A program made the translations under genes and the position numbers. Below, piece by piece: positions 25,153-33,648 of a stretch of DNA of 64,000 bases (position 1 is the first letter of the stretch; the number at the start of each line of letters is the position of its first letter). The notes beneath the pieces are model-generated. The model was not told the DNA's origin, ran no database searches, and saw only the letters and a program-made list of their open reading frames with translations. The DNA is from Clostridia bacterium (GTDB lineage Bacteria; Bacillota; Clostridia; Christensenellales; Borkfalkiaceae), in the NCBI GenBank assembly GCA_017457215.1, contig JAFTHU010000003.1, positions 1-64,000 of the forward strand, read 5' to 3'.

Positions 25153-26964
25153 TTATTTTCTCTTTTTCGAGTTCGGTTTTTTACCGTTTTCGTTGAATTT
25201 ATTTTTCGCGGAACGAATCGCCGCTGCTCTGCCCGAAAGCATATTTTCTCCCTGCGCCACACCTGCGTTTTCTTTCTTTGCCATTGCGGAATCAACAAAT
25301 TTATTGATTACGAGCATCGAGAACAGCGCGAAGAGGTTGCTGACAACCAAATAGATCGCAAACGCCGAACTGTACAAAAACGAGAATACCGCAAACATAA
25401 CCGTCATTACGATCATCATAATTTTCTGCTGGCTGCCGCTTTGTCCGTCCACGGACGAATATTTCGTCTGTTCCTTTTGCGAACGCATCGAAACGAACTG
25501 CTGTAACAAAATCGTGCCAATGGAAAGCAAAATCATAATATAATAACCGTTCGGTTCGCTCTTTTGACTATCCAATTTCGCCGTAACACGGTCATAACCG
25601 TCCTCGGTATATGCGTCTATCGTACGGATGGTAGTATCCCCTTCCTTACAGGAACAAGATTTTCTCGTAACAATTTCTTCGCTGAAATCGCCGTATTTCA
25701 AAACGGGATGCTTATAACTTGCGTCTACCGCCCATACGTTTTTAATCCAAAGGAATTTCGTGTCTTCCTTTACTTCGTCTTGATATACTTCCGCAACGTA
25801 CTCCTGCGCGGGTACGACCAAAAAGTCTACCAACGCTTTTTCAAAAGCCGCCGCCTTTTCCGCAGACGTCATCGTTACGGGTTCTTCCTCTTCATCTTCC
25901 GCTTCTTGCACGTAAGACGTAACCAATGCGTACTGCCAAGAATTTTCTCCCGCTTTCGCTTTTACCGCTTCCGCGTCGTCAATAACGTAATAGGTTTTAT
26001 GTGCGCTCTGTACGAATGCGCTCGCTTTATCGTAAACTAATTCGTAGCAGCCGCTTTCGTTCTTCACAACGTTCCCGTTTTCCGAATAAAACGCGCCGTT
26101 ATCGTCTTTTAACAAACTTTCGGTAACTTCGTAATAATAAATATAATCCGCCGCGTCTTTTACGGTATAGGTAACCGTAATCGCTTTAACGGTTTCCCCT
26201 TCCTTAATTTCCTTTACGTCGCAGCTAAGCGTTTGCGCTTCCAGCTTTACCATATCCGCGCCGAAATATTTTTGAACGTCGAGATGATAATAAACCTTTT
26301 CACTCGCTTCTATATATTCTTTTGCCGTTTCAAAATCGGCGTAAACTACGCCCTCTTCATAATCCGTGGAAACAGTATAATAGATATACTTATCTTTATT
26401 TTCCGCTTTATTATCCTTAACGGTATAAACGACGGTGTGGTATTCTCCATTTTCGCCAAGGTAACCGCATTCCAAATTATCTTCAGTAAGTTCCGCGCAA
26501 TTTTCCAACATTCTTTCGTTGTACGCGCCTACCAAAGTGTTGTAATTTTCCACGTTAGAATAGGACGAAAAGGCATTGAATGCGTTGATAGCAACAATAA
26601 AGATTACCAAGGACAGAATCATCGGTAAGCAAGACGACATAACGGAAATACCGCTTTCACGGTACATTTCCATAACTTTTTGATTGTATTTTTCCTTGTC
26701 GTTTGCGTATTGCTTTTGCAATTTTTCCATGCGTTCTTTGTTTTCTTTCATCTTAATATTCTGTTTACGCATGTTGATACGCTGATACACGTCGAAAGGC
26801 ATTGTTACCAATTTCAAAAGCAAAGAAAATAAAATGATACCCACACCGACAGAACCTACCGTCGTCGTAAGCCACAATATAATTTTCCCTATCCAGTTAA
26901 GTGAAATACTGTACGATTGACTGTAAATCGGCAGCGCCACTTCCATTAAATTCATCAATTCCAT
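25153..26964 (-). CDS. yidC: Membrane protein insertase YidC with a very large extracytoplasmic insertion
   Basis: A 603-residue YidC/OxaA insertase from the ATG at 26962-26964, preceded by AAGGAAT. TM1 is at about 35-57 with Lys51 where the groove arginine is usual; then the basic cytoplasmic hairpin (60-105); TM2 at 111-129; later the conserved FLWIKN loop (404-409), TM3 at 474-491, and TM4/TM5 at 513-553; a basic tail ends it. Between TM2 and FLWIKN lie about 265 extra residues (135-400), rich in Tyr, Glu, Asp and Val, predicted to be outside the membrane. Gram-positive YidC proteins are normally 250-310 residues. There is no lipoprotein signal. The gene lies between yidD and khpB as usual. 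Confidence 0.93.
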   Translation of the reverse strand: MELMNLMEVALPIYSQSYSISLNWIGKIILWLTTTVGSVGVGIILFSLLLKLVTMPFDVYQRINMRKQNIKMKENKERMEKLQKQYANDKEKYNQKVMEMYRESGISVMSSCLPMILSLVIFIVAINAFNAFSSYSNVENYNTLVGAYNERMLENCAELTEDNLECGYLGENGEYHTVVYTVKDNKAENKDKYIYYTVSTDYEEGVVYADFETAKEYIEASEKVYYHLDVQKYFGADMVKLEAQTLSCDVKEIKEGETVKAITVTYTVKDAADYIYYYEVTESLLKDDNGAFYSENGNVVKNESGCYELVYDKASAFVQSAHKTYYVIDDAEAVKAKAGENSWQYALVTSYVQEAEDEEEEPVTMTSAEKAAAFEKALVDFLVVPAQEYVAEVYQDEVKEDTKFLWIKNVWAVDASYKHPVLKYGDFSEEIVTRKSCSCKEGDTTIRTIDAYTEDGYDRVTAKLDSQKSEPNGYYIMILLSIGTILLQQFVSMRSQKEQTKYSSVDGQSGSQQKIMMIVMTVMFAVFSFLYSSAFAIYLVVSNLFALFSMLVINKFVDSAMAKKENAGVAQGENMLSGRAAAIRSAKNKFNENGKKPNSKKRK

Positions 26965-27020
26965 ACTATTCCTTATTTTTATTTTCCTTTTGGAAAACAA
27001 TAAACGTTTTTAAGGTTTTC

Positions 27021-27347
27021 TTATAATAGCCAACGCTTTTTAAAATAACATTCGGGGGCGGGGTCGTATCCTCCCTTGGAAAAGGGATTACACCGCAATA
27101 TCCGCCACGCTCCCAACAAAATACCTATCGTTGCACCGTGATTATTAATGCACCGCATCGTGTATTCCGAACAAGTAGGCTGATAACGGCAGGTTTTAAA
27201 AGACAGATACTTCTGATAAAACCGAATTGCGCGCATACAAAGAAATTTCCCCGGTTTTGAAATCACCCGTTCATACAAGTAAAAAAGATTCTCAAAAAAC
27301 AGAGAAATCCCATTTATTTTTACAATTTCTCTTTCTTTATCATGCAT
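27021..27347 (-). CDS. yidD: Membrane protein insertion efficiency factor YidD
   Basis: A 108-residue small YidD protein. The family core is complete: AIRFYQKYLSFKTCRYQPTCSEY with its cysteines, GILLGAWRILRCNPFSKGGYDP. It assists YidC-dependent insertion at the inner membrane. The N-terminus (MHDKEREIVKINGISLFFENLF) is about 35 residues longer than in many homologues and overlaps the end of rnpA by 28 bases; a later start is possible. Confidence 0.95.
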   Translation of the reverse strand: MHDKEREIVKINGISLFFENLFYLYERVISKPGKFLCMRAIRFYQKYLSFKTCRYQPTCSEYTMRCINNHGATIGILLGAWRILRCNPFSKGGYDPAPECYFKKRWLL

Positions 27348-27646
27348 TGTAAATGCCGTTCAAAAGTCTTTAACGAATATTCTTCCGCCACTTTGGGCAA
27401 CAAAACGAGATGATACGTTCCTTTCATTTCCCCTTGTACGGAGCGGAACGCTTCTCGAAGTAACCGCTTGATACGGTTACGAACAACGCTCTTCCCGTGT
27501 TTTTTTCCAACGGAAATCCCCATCGTCATTTTTTCCGCGGAAGAATAGATTACGGTCAAAGAAGGGGAAAAAGCCCTCTTTCCCTTATGAAATAACCTTT
27601 GAAAGTCCGCTTGTTTTTTTAATCGAAAATAAGTCATTTTTGTCAT
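27320..27646 (-). CDS. rnpA: Ribonuclease P protein component
   Basis: A 108-residue RnpA that assists the RNase P RNA in maturing the 5' ends of tRNAs. It shows the early RLKKQADFQRLFHKGKR, the RNR box KKHGKSVVRNRIKRLLREAFR and a typical C-terminal half. Two start codons lie close together (27646 and 27637); the first has AAGG upstream. It is second in the rpmH cluster, 140 bases after rpmH, and overlaps yidD. Confidence 0.96.
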   Translation of the reverse strand: MTKMTYFRLKKQADFQRLFHKGKRAFSPSLTVIYSSAEKMTMGISVGKKHGKSVVRNRIKRLLREAFRSVQGEMKGTYHLVLLPKVAEEYSLKTFERHLQCMIKKEKL

Positions 27647-27789
27647 TTGAAATACCTTTTTCGGCGTTGGATTCCATTTTTAAGAAAAACCGTCCAAAAA
27701 AAGCTTTCTCTTATTAAAAAAGCTAAATCCTCTCCTTTTTTAAAAAGGAAAGGAAATATACACTTTCTTCACGCTTTCTTTTTCAGAAA

Positions 27790-27924
27790 TTAATGGGTCA
27801 ATCTCTTTCTGCCCTTTGCTCTTCTTCTCTTCAACACCTTTCTGCCTGCAGTCGTTGCCATTCTCTTACGGAAACCGTGTACTTTACTCTTCTGTCTCTT
27901 TTTGGGTTGATAAGTTCTTTTCAT
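27790..27924 (-). CDS. rpmH: 50S ribosomal protein L34
   Basis: A 44-residue, extremely basic protein beginning [18 protein letters not shown] and ending [10 protein letters not shown], with the [10 protein letters not shown] block in the middle: the full L34/bL34 sequence pattern. The ATG is complementary to 27922-27924 with CAGGAGAA upstream, and the stop is at 27790-27792. It is first in the rpmH-rnpA-yidD-yidC-khpB cluster. Confidence 0.98.
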   Translation of the reverse strand: MKRTYQPKKRQKSKVHGFRKRMATTAGRKVLKRRRAKGRKRLTH

Positions 27925-28003
27925 AATTTTTTCTCCTGATTTGGTTTTTTATCTTTTTTCATTTTTTGGATATTATCGCGGTTCTTCCCACAATAACTCC
28001 CAT

Positions 28004-28033
28004 ATTATACCGCAAAGCCGCAAACGCCGTCAA
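28004..28033 (-). promoter_or_regulatory. rpmH promoter
   Basis: TTGACG (complement of 28028-28033) and TATAAT (complement of 28004-28009), 18 bases apart, located directly after the dnaN stop codon. Confidence 0.8.
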
Positions 28034-28091
28034 GTAATTTTGCTCAATTTTTTTCGCTTTTTCTGCGGTTTTGCTTTTATTTTAAACTATT

Positions 28092-29201
28092 TTACGAAGC
28101 GTTTCCCATTCTTACCGGTAAAATCAAATACTGATTTTTATTATTTTCCACGTTTTCCAAAGTGAACGGAGAAACCGGATTGTTAAAGGAAAGTAACACG
28201 CTTTCTTCGTCCAACGCTTTTAAAGCGTCCAAAATATATTTTCCGTTCATAGCGATTTTCAATTCTTTTCCGTCTAAATCCGCCGTAACCGTTTCTTCCA
28301 CTTTTCCCATTTCCGAGTTCGCGTTGATGACGATTTTACCAAACTTAATTTCTAAAGAAATCAAATTATTTTTATCCCCTCTGATTAAAACGGAAGCTCT
28401 TTCAATACTCTCGATAAGTTCCGCTCTCTTTACAACGGTTTTCGTTGTGAATGCGATAGGATAAATATTTTCCTTTCTTACAAATTCGCCCATATACAAA
28501 CGGGAAGTGATAACCGTATCTTCCACACCGACGGATAAAACGTTTTTATCCGCATAAATTTTTAAACTTCCCTCTCCGTTTAACATACGAGAAATTTCGT
28601 TCAGCGTTCTTGCCGGACAAACGATTTTCATATCTCCGCTACCCGAAACCGTATCGCAATAAGAGGACGCCATTCTAAATCCGTCCAAAGCCGTTGCCGT
28701 CAATACGCCCGCTTTCGCTTCCAAAAGACAGCCTTTCAAAATAGGACGGCTTTCGTCCGTAGCGCAACAGAATACCACTTTTGCTATCAATGACTTTAAA
28801 TCTCTCTCTTTCACTTCGAAATAAGGCTTGTCTTCCCAAACTCTTTCGCCCATCTTCGGAAATTCGTCTGCGGAGAGTAGCTGCATATACGTTTCGCAAT
28901 CGCCGTATTTAATAGTGATTCCCTTTTCGTTGGAATAAATCACCACCTCAAAATCCGCAATTTTATTGACGAAATCTGCAAACGTTTTACCGTTTACGCA
29001 AATTTCCCCTTCTTCTAAAATTTCCGCTTTTACCTTCTTTTCAATAGAGATTTCTCCGTCGTACGCCACCAACGTAATACCGTCGTTTTCCGCTTTTATT
29101 TTTATACATTCCAAAATGGGCGTGATTGTTTTTACGGCGCAAGCTTTGCTAACCGTTAACGCTGCATCCGAAAGAATCGTACCGTTACAAATAAATTTCA
29201 T
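28092..29201 (-). CDS. dnaN: DNA polymerase III beta subunit (sliding clamp)
   Basis: A 369-residue clamp from the ATG at 29199-29201, with AGGAGATTA upstream; an in-frame GTG two codons earlier is nearer to that site and is the alternative. Three clamp domains are covered; recognisable blocks are CIKIKAENDGITLVAYDGEISI in domain 1, LLSADEFPKM, ATDESRPILKGCLLE and LTATALDGFRMA in domain 2, and the C-terminal FTLENVENNKNQYLILPVRM, ending close to the usual PMR(L) motif. The ring holds the replicative polymerase on DNA. It reads away from the origin, with a SLOG gene rather than dnaA upstream. Confidence 0.97.
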   Translation of the reverse strand: MKFICNGTILSDAALTVSKACAVKTITPILECIKIKAENDGITLVAYDGEISIEKKVKAEILEEGEICVNGKTFADFVNKIADFEVVIYSNEKGITIKYGDCETYMQLLSADEFPKMGERVWEDKPYFEVKERDLKSLIAKVVFCCATDESRPILKGCLLEAKAGVLTATALDGFRMASSYCDTVSGSGDMKIVCPARTLNEISRMLNGEGSLKIYADKNVLSVGVEDTVITSRLYMGEFVRKENIYPIAFTTKTVVKRAELIESIERASVLIRGDKNNLISLEIKFGKIVINANSEMGKVEETVTADLDGKELKIAMNGKYILDALKALDEESVLLSFNNPVSPFTLENVENNKNQYLILPVRMGNAS

Positions 29202-29318
29202 TTCCACTAATCTCCTATTTTCTCTTTATCCCTTTTATTGTACCACAAGCGCTTTTTTTTTGCAACTAAACGCATAATGTTTTCCACATTTTTCCCGCGT
29301 TTTTTACTATTTTTTTCC

Positions 29319-29822
29319 TTATAGGAAAACAATAACTCCGTCTTGGTGTAATTTTTTAAAAATTTTAACGGTATATGCCGCGCCGCCCTCTTCTTTTTTA
29401 CAATAGGCAATCATGTAATTTGCCCGTTCTGCCATATACCGATCCCGCGCTTGCATACAGCCCTTATAATATTCCTGCGCAAGGATAACTTTTTCATCTG
29501 CTTTTTTTAAAAGGGAAACATAATCTTTTTTATCTTTTTCGCAAAAATATTTTTCCTGCCCGTAACAGGGAATGCAAGCAATCCATTTCACAAAAGGGTA
29601 TTTTTTCTTTAAGGAAACCACTGCTTTTGCTGCCGCCAAATCAAAACCTTTTGCCATACCGTTATAAAAAGTATCCACGCCCTCTGTTATTAATTTTTCT
29701 ATTTCCTTTTTAAGCTTTCGCGGAGAAAAATCTTCGCCCAACTCTCTATGTCCTGTGAAAACGCAAATTTTTTCCTTTTGTACGTTTTCTCTTTCTAAAT
29801 TTTCTATCTGTAATTGCTTCAT
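29319..29822 (-). CDS. SLOG-family protein (DUF1273/YpsA-like)
   Basis: A 167-residue protein from the ATG at 29820-29822. It shows the SLOG Rossmann pattern of the DUF1273 group: CVFTGHRELGED, LITEGVDTFYNGMAKGFDLAAAKAV, IPCYGQEKYF, ADEKVILAQEYYKGCMQARDRYMAERANYMIAYC and a late GGAAYTV. SLOG domains bind nucleotide-derived ligands; YpsA affects cell division in Bacillus and Staphylococcus, but this group is poorly characterised and often mobile. It lies between dnaN and the predicted origin, the place normally held by dnaA, and has its own promoter. The ribosome binding site is weak (AGAGAA). Confidence 0.88.
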   Translation of the reverse strand: MKQLQIENLERENVQKEKICVFTGHRELGEDFSPRKLKKEIEKLITEGVDTFYNGMAKGFDLAAAKAVVSLKKKYPFVKWIACIPCYGQEKYFCEKDKKDYVSLLKKADEKVILAQEYYKGCMQARDRYMAERANYMIAYCKKEEGGAAYTVKIFKKLHQDGVIVFL

Positions 29823-29859
29823 TTTATTCTCTTGCGGAGTTCCTTTTTTAATCTTACTT

Positions 29860-29887
29860 ATTATAACACGAGTTTTCGTTTTGTCAA
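29860..29887 (-). promoter_or_regulatory. Promoter of the SLOG gene
   Basis: TTGACA (complement of 29882-29887) and TATAAT (complement of 29860-29865), 16 bases apart. It may also feed dnaN. Confidence 0.75.
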
Positions 29888-29940
29888 GAAACCTCTGACA
29901 GCTTTTTTGTAAAAAATAAGAATTTTTTGAGAGGAAGATC

Positions 29941-30300
29941 ATTGTGTTAGTTATTATTAAAAAGTATAAATAGTAGTATTAGTAGTAGGGCGGGTGTATT
30001 TGTGGACAAACCCTTTTTCGTTATTTAAAAAGTTAGGATTTTAAAGGGAAAAATTAAAAAAATTATTTGTGGAAAAACGGTAATTTTTCGGTGGATAAAA
30101 AAGTGGAAAAATTGTGTAAATGTGGAATGATTTTTTATAGAACAGAACAATTCATTTTATAAATATAAAAAATAAACGAATAATTATAAAATAAAAAAGA
30201 TATCCACCAAAATTATCCACCTTGTGGAAAAAGAAAAAAAATTTCTTGTGGAAAAGGGTGGAAAAAGAAAGAAATTTATAAAAAAGAGTTTGCTATATAT
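29941..30300. other. Predicted chromosomal replication origin oriC
   Basis: This gene-free stretch between divergent genes has the parts of a Firmicute unwinding region: TAG-triplet run TAGTAGTATTAGTAGTAG (29971-29988, the DnaA-trio), GC-rich GGGCGGG (29988-29994), then a DnaA box (TGTGGACAA, 30001-30009). More boxes follow: 30068, 30090, 30102, 30200, 30213, 30223 and 30247, in both directions, mostly with TGTGGAAAA or TATCCACC spelling. Left of the triplets is AT-only sequence. Genes diverge from here: dnaN and rpmH leftward, rsmG rightward. Confidence 0.85.
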
Positions 30301-30327
30301 AAAAAAAAGTGTTATAATAAAAGGGCT

Positions 30328-31023
30328 ATGACGATACGGACTATTGAAGAAATTTACGAAAAGGAAATATTGGGCGAAAAGCGGGATTTATTGGAAGAAT
30401 TCCGTAAAATAATGCTGGAATATAACCAAAAATATAATTTAACCGCCATTTTAGAGGAAAAAGACGTATATTTTAAGCATTTTTTAGACAGTGCGGCGGG
30501 CGTCGATTTGTTTAAGCAAGACGCAAACGTAGCGGAAATAGGCTCGGGCGCGGGATTTCCCTCGATGGTGTTAAAAATTTTGCGTCCCGATTTGAAATTT
30601 TCCCTTTTTGAAAGCGTGGGAAAAAAGTGCGAGTTTTTACGCGCCGTTGTGGATAAATTCTCTTTTCAAGACGTGCATATTTATAACATGCGCGCAGAGG
30701 ACGCCGCAAAAGATGAAAAATTCCGCGAACGGTACGATTTTGTTACGGCGCGCGCCGTTGCCCGTATGAATACGCTGTGCGAATACTGCTTGCCTTTTGT
30801 AAAAATAGGTGGAAAATTTATAGCGTATAAAAGCGGCGACGTAACGGAAGTGGAAGAGGCAAAAAATGCTTATAAAGTGTTGGGCGGAAAACTTTTGTCT
30901 GTACAAAAATACGCGTTGCCCGAAAATTACGGAGAACGGGTTTTAGCAGTGGTCGAAAAGATAAAAAATACGCCGACGAAATATCCGCGCGGGCAGGGTA
31001 AAGAAAGAAAAAATCCGCTTTAA
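30328..31023 (+). CDS. rsmG: 16S rRNA (guanine527-N7)-methyltransferase RsmG
   Basis: A 231-residue class I methyltransferase that methylates G527 of 16S rRNA; loss gives low-level streptomycin resistance. Typical blocks are EYNQKYNLTAILEEKDVYFKHFLDS, AEIGSGAGFPSMVLKILRPDLKFSLFES (AdoMet site) and VTARAVARMNTLCEYCLPFVKIGGKFIAYKS, then a late PRGQGKERKNPL. It reads away from the origin. A TATAATAA box lies 15 bases before the start, so the leader is very short, with no clear ribosome binding site. Confidence 0.97.
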   Translation: MTIRTIEEIYEKEILGEKRDLLEEFRKIMLEYNQKYNLTAILEEKDVYFKHFLDSAAGVDLFKQDANVAEIGSGAGFPSMVLKILRPDLKFSLFESVGKKCEFLRAVVDKFSFQDVHIYNMRAEDAAKDEKFRERYDFVTARAVARMNTLCEYCLPFVKIGGKFIAYKSGDVTEVEEAKNAYKVLGGKLLSVQKYALPENYGERVLAVVEKIKNTPTKYPRGQGKERKNPL

Positions 31024-31045
31024 TAAAAGCTAAAAAAATAAAAAC

Positions 31046-31070
31046 GGGCATACCATGTATGCGTTGAATC
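31046..31070 (+). repeat. Dispersed 24-bp element, copy 1 (after rsmG)
   Basis: GGGCATACCATG followed by TATGCGTTGAAT: 22 of 24 bases match the copy at 61982. Here GCATAC/GTATGC forms a small hairpin. It directly precedes a terminator. Confidence 0.8.
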
Positions 31071-31073
31071 AAA

Positions 31074-31107
31074 AAAACAGCGACAATTTTGCCGCTGTTT
31101 CGTTTTT
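31074..31107. terminator. Bidirectional terminator after rsmG
   Basis: AAACAGCG pairs with CGCTGTTT (31075-31100); T-rich on the plus side and a seven-base T run on the minus side. Confidence 0.8.
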
Positions 31108-31119
31108 AAAATAAAAAAT

Positions 31120-31644
31120 TTATTCAACTTTCCTTTTTCTAAAAATTCCGTCTATGCGAATCATAGAAATTATAGAAGAAATAAGTAAAACGGTATGCAA
31201 TATTAGGTTAGCGTATTGTTTACACGAAACGTCGTATATTGACCAAAAAAGCATATCGAGTGCATACCAACAACGAAAAAACAGCGATTTTTTCTGTGTA
31301 ACGGCAAGAGCAAAACAAACCGCTGCCGCTGCGGAAAAAATATCAAAAACAGAACGGAATAGAATTGCCGAACAAGTGATATAAGCGGCAATAAAAAACA
31401 AAATTACAATCCAATGAGGGCTTTTACTTTTTCGATTGTAAAAATACATCGTCAAAGTTTGCGCTATGGCAATAAAACAAATACCCGAACCTGACCAACC
31501 GCCTACAAACACGTAAGAAAGAGCCGTTAGAAGATTTGTGGTGATATGCCCCAATAAAATCCACGTCATGTTTTTAAATTGCATAACGACGATGGCGATG
31601 ATCACGGTCAAAAAACTGAATCCGTAAGATATATAGAGTTCCAT
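31120..31644 (-). CDS. YgjV-family inner membrane protein
   Basis: A 174-residue protein with about six hydrophobic segments (FLTVIIAIVVMQF, ITTNLLTALSYVFVGGW, then several more) and the paired FVGGWSGSGICF loop, matching the YgjV/imm family of small bacterial membrane proteins. Function is unknown. The start is at 31644, only 2 bases after the stop of ricT in the same direction, so it belongs to the holB-ricT operon and is translated from within it. Confidence 0.75.
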   Translation of the reverse strand: MELYISYGFSFLTVIIAIVVMQFKNMTWILLGHITTNLLTALSYVFVGGWSGSGICFIAIAQTLTMYFYNRKSKSPHWIVILFFIAAYITCSAILFRSVFDIFSAAAAVCFALAVTQKKSLFFRCWYALDMLFWSIYDVSCKQYANLILHTVLLISSIISMIRIDGIFRKRKVE

Positions 31645-31646
31645 TT

Positions 31647-32504
31647 TTACTCTTCGTCTTCCTCTTCTTCGTTTTTATCGGGTTGATTATTCTTTTTAAA
31701 ACGAATAAAATCGACGGGATAATCTTTGTATATCCAGCCGCCGTTGTGGTCGTCCATTTTTACCTTTACCTCTAATTTTAACATATTATTGGTAACGACA
31801 ATCGCTCTTCCTTCCGGCGTTTGCACTTCCGAACCCACTTTCGGCATTTTTTTATTCACTTCCGCATAATAATCGTTTTCATAACTCAAACAGCACATCA
31901 ATCTGCCGCAAAGCCCGCTGATTTTACCGGGATTGAGAGAAAGTCCTTGCGTCTTTGCCATTTTAACGCTTACTTTTTTAAATTCGGGCATATTTCCCGC
32001 GCAACAGCAAATTCTGCCGCAGGGAGCGATGCCGCCCAAATATTTCGTTTCGTCCCGTGTGCCGACCTGGCGTAATTCGATACGATTGTGAAAGGTAGAA
32101 GCGAGGTCTTTTACCAACTCGCGGAAATCTACGCGATTGGCGGAAGTAAAGAAAAATACGATTTTACTGCCGTCAAAAGCATATTCGCAATCGACCAGCT
32201 TCATTTCCAAACCGTGCGCCAAAATTTTTTCTTTGCATATCTGCATGGCTTGCGGTTTTTTTGCTTGGCAGGATTCGTAAAATTCGGTATCCTTTTGCGT
32301 AGCGATACGTATGATGGGTTTGAGCGGTTGTACCACTTCGTCGTCGGGAACTTCCTTTTCCGGATAAGCGACCCATGCGTATTCTAACCCGCGAGAAGTT
32401 TCAACGACTACGGCCATATTGCGAGTGTACACGTCCCCGCTTTTTGGCGAAAAGTAATACAGTTTTCCGCCGTTTTTAAATTTGATTCCTACTACTTTTA
32501 TCAT
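31647..32504 (-). CDS. ricT: PSP1-domain protein RicT (YaaT), Fe-S RNase Y specificity factor
   Basis: A 285-residue RicT. The PSP1 domain covers about 60-145; the cysteine block GGIAPCGRICCCAG at about 163-176 and GLCGRLMCCLSYE at about 200-212 hold the residues that in Bacillus bind an iron-sulfur cluster. RicT with RicA and RicF steers RNase Y in mRNA cleavage and is needed for sporulation and competence. The C-terminus has an acidic tail (KNEEEEDEE). It is 15 bases downstream of holB, the typical holB-ricT order near the Firmicute origin. Confidence 0.95.
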   Translation of the reverse strand: MIKVVGIKFKNGGKLYYFSPKSGDVYTRNMAVVVETSRGLEYAWVAYPEKEVPDDEVVQPLKPIIRIATQKDTEFYESCQAKKPQAMQICKEKILAHGLEMKLVDCEYAFDGSKIVFFFTSANRVDFRELVKDLASTFHNRIELRQVGTRDETKYLGGIAPCGRICCCAGNMPEFKKVSVKMAKTQGLSLNPGKISGLCGRLMCCLSYENDYYAEVNKKMPKVGSEVQTPEGRAIVVTNNMLKLEVKVKMDDHNGGWIYKDYPVDFIRFKKNNQPDKNEEEEDEE

Positions 32505-32519
32505 AAAATTACCTTGGAT

Positions 32520-33497
32520 TTATTTTGTGTTTTTTTCGCGGATATTCGCGATAAGAAGTTCGATGCATTGCGGGAATACCGCGTTAAAATTGACCTGCTT
32601 TTCCGCTTGAGATATTCCCTCTTGCGCGTACAAAAGGGCAGATACAGAATATTCTTTGGAAAGTTGTGCAAGGCGTTGCTTTTCCGCCCGCAAAAGTAAA
32701 TAATTTTCTGCGTTTTTCCCCTGCGTCTTTATAAACAACGCGTCGCGGAATATCAAACGAAGTAAGGATAAAAACTCACGTTTGTATTTGGTTTCGCCGA
32801 CGGTTTTTATGAACACGGGTAGCTTGAAAAGGGGGGTAAGCGCCAAATCAAAAGCTTGTGAAAGCAAAGTTTTGTAGTACCCGTCCTCTAACATATCCTG
32901 CGCTTTTCCCACGATTCCGTCCGCGCACGCCGCACACAAGGCAAGCGTTTGGGAATCGTATTTTTCCGCGTAGTGTCGGGAAAGGCATTCCGCCACCTGT
33001 TCGGAGGAGAATGGCAAAATTTCTAAACGTTTCGTGCGGGATAACACCGTTTGTAAAACGGGAAAAACACTGCTAGCGCCAAGCAAAAAAACGACGCCTT
33101 TGGGAGGCTCTTCCAAGAGCTTTAGCAGTTTGTTTTGCGTTTGGGTGTTCGCCTCGGAAAAATCGGCAATCAAAAAGACCTTTTTCTCGCTTTCTACAGG
33201 GTGTAAAAGACTTTCTTCCTTTATTTTTTCGGCATCTTCTACGGTGAGTTTTTTATCTGCCGCGGGAAAACAAAGACAATCGGAAAAGCTTTCCGAATCG
33301 ATTAAACGTGCCCGTCTTTTTTGTTCTTGCGAGCCACCCGTGTCGCAGGAAAAGATAATTTTTGCAAAAGATTTCAAAGCAAATCGCAGGTTTCGCGCGT
33401 CGTTAAAAAGCAGAAGGTACGCATGAGATAAACGGTTTTCTTCCGCTTCCGTTTTGATAAGGCGATATGCCTGCGTTTGCTGTAACAATGTTTGCAT
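32520..33497 (-). CDS. holB: DNA polymerase III delta' subunit
   Basis: A 325-residue clamp-loader subunit. It keeps the N-terminal RLSHAYLLLFND, the sensor-like stretch KVFLIADFSEANTQTQNKLLKLLEEPPKGVVFLLGAS, LSRTKRLEILPFSSEQVAECL and a C-terminal helical domain. It has no P-loop, as expected for delta'. In the clamp loader it helps open and place the DnaN ring. Upstream, the intergenic space to the next gene carries a terminator. The start ATG follows AAAGGACTT. Confidence 0.93.
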   Translation of the reverse strand: MQTLLQQTQAYRLIKTEAEENRLSHAYLLLFNDARNLRFALKSFAKIIFSCDTGGSQEQKRRARLIDSESFSDCLCFPAADKKLTVEDAEKIKEESLLHPVESEKKVFLIADFSEANTQTQNKLLKLLEEPPKGVVFLLGASSVFPVLQTVLSRTKRLEILPFSSEQVAECLSRHYAEKYDSQTLALCAACADGIVGKAQDMLEDGYYKTLLSQAFDLALTPLFKLPVFIKTVGETKYKREFLSLLRLIFRDALFIKTQGKNAENYLLLRAEKQRLAQLSKEYSVSALLYAQEGISQAEKQVNFNAVFPQCIELLIANIREKNTK

Positions 33498-33603
33498 TTT
33501 GCCAAGTCCTTTCGGGCGTTATTCGCTCCGCAATATATAGTATACCATAAAAAAACGAAAAAGTAAAGGATTGCGCGGAAAGTTGTTTGACGGAATATAA
33601 AAA

Positions 33604-33633
33604 AAGCGCGAACTTGCCGTTCGCGCAAAAAAA
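33604..33633 (-). terminator. Terminator after the helical protein gene
   Basis: GCGCGAAC (33606-33613) pairs with GTTCGCGC (33619-33626); a seven-base T run follows on the minus strand. Confidence 0.9.
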
Positions 33634-33648
33634 TGTTTTTCGAAATGG

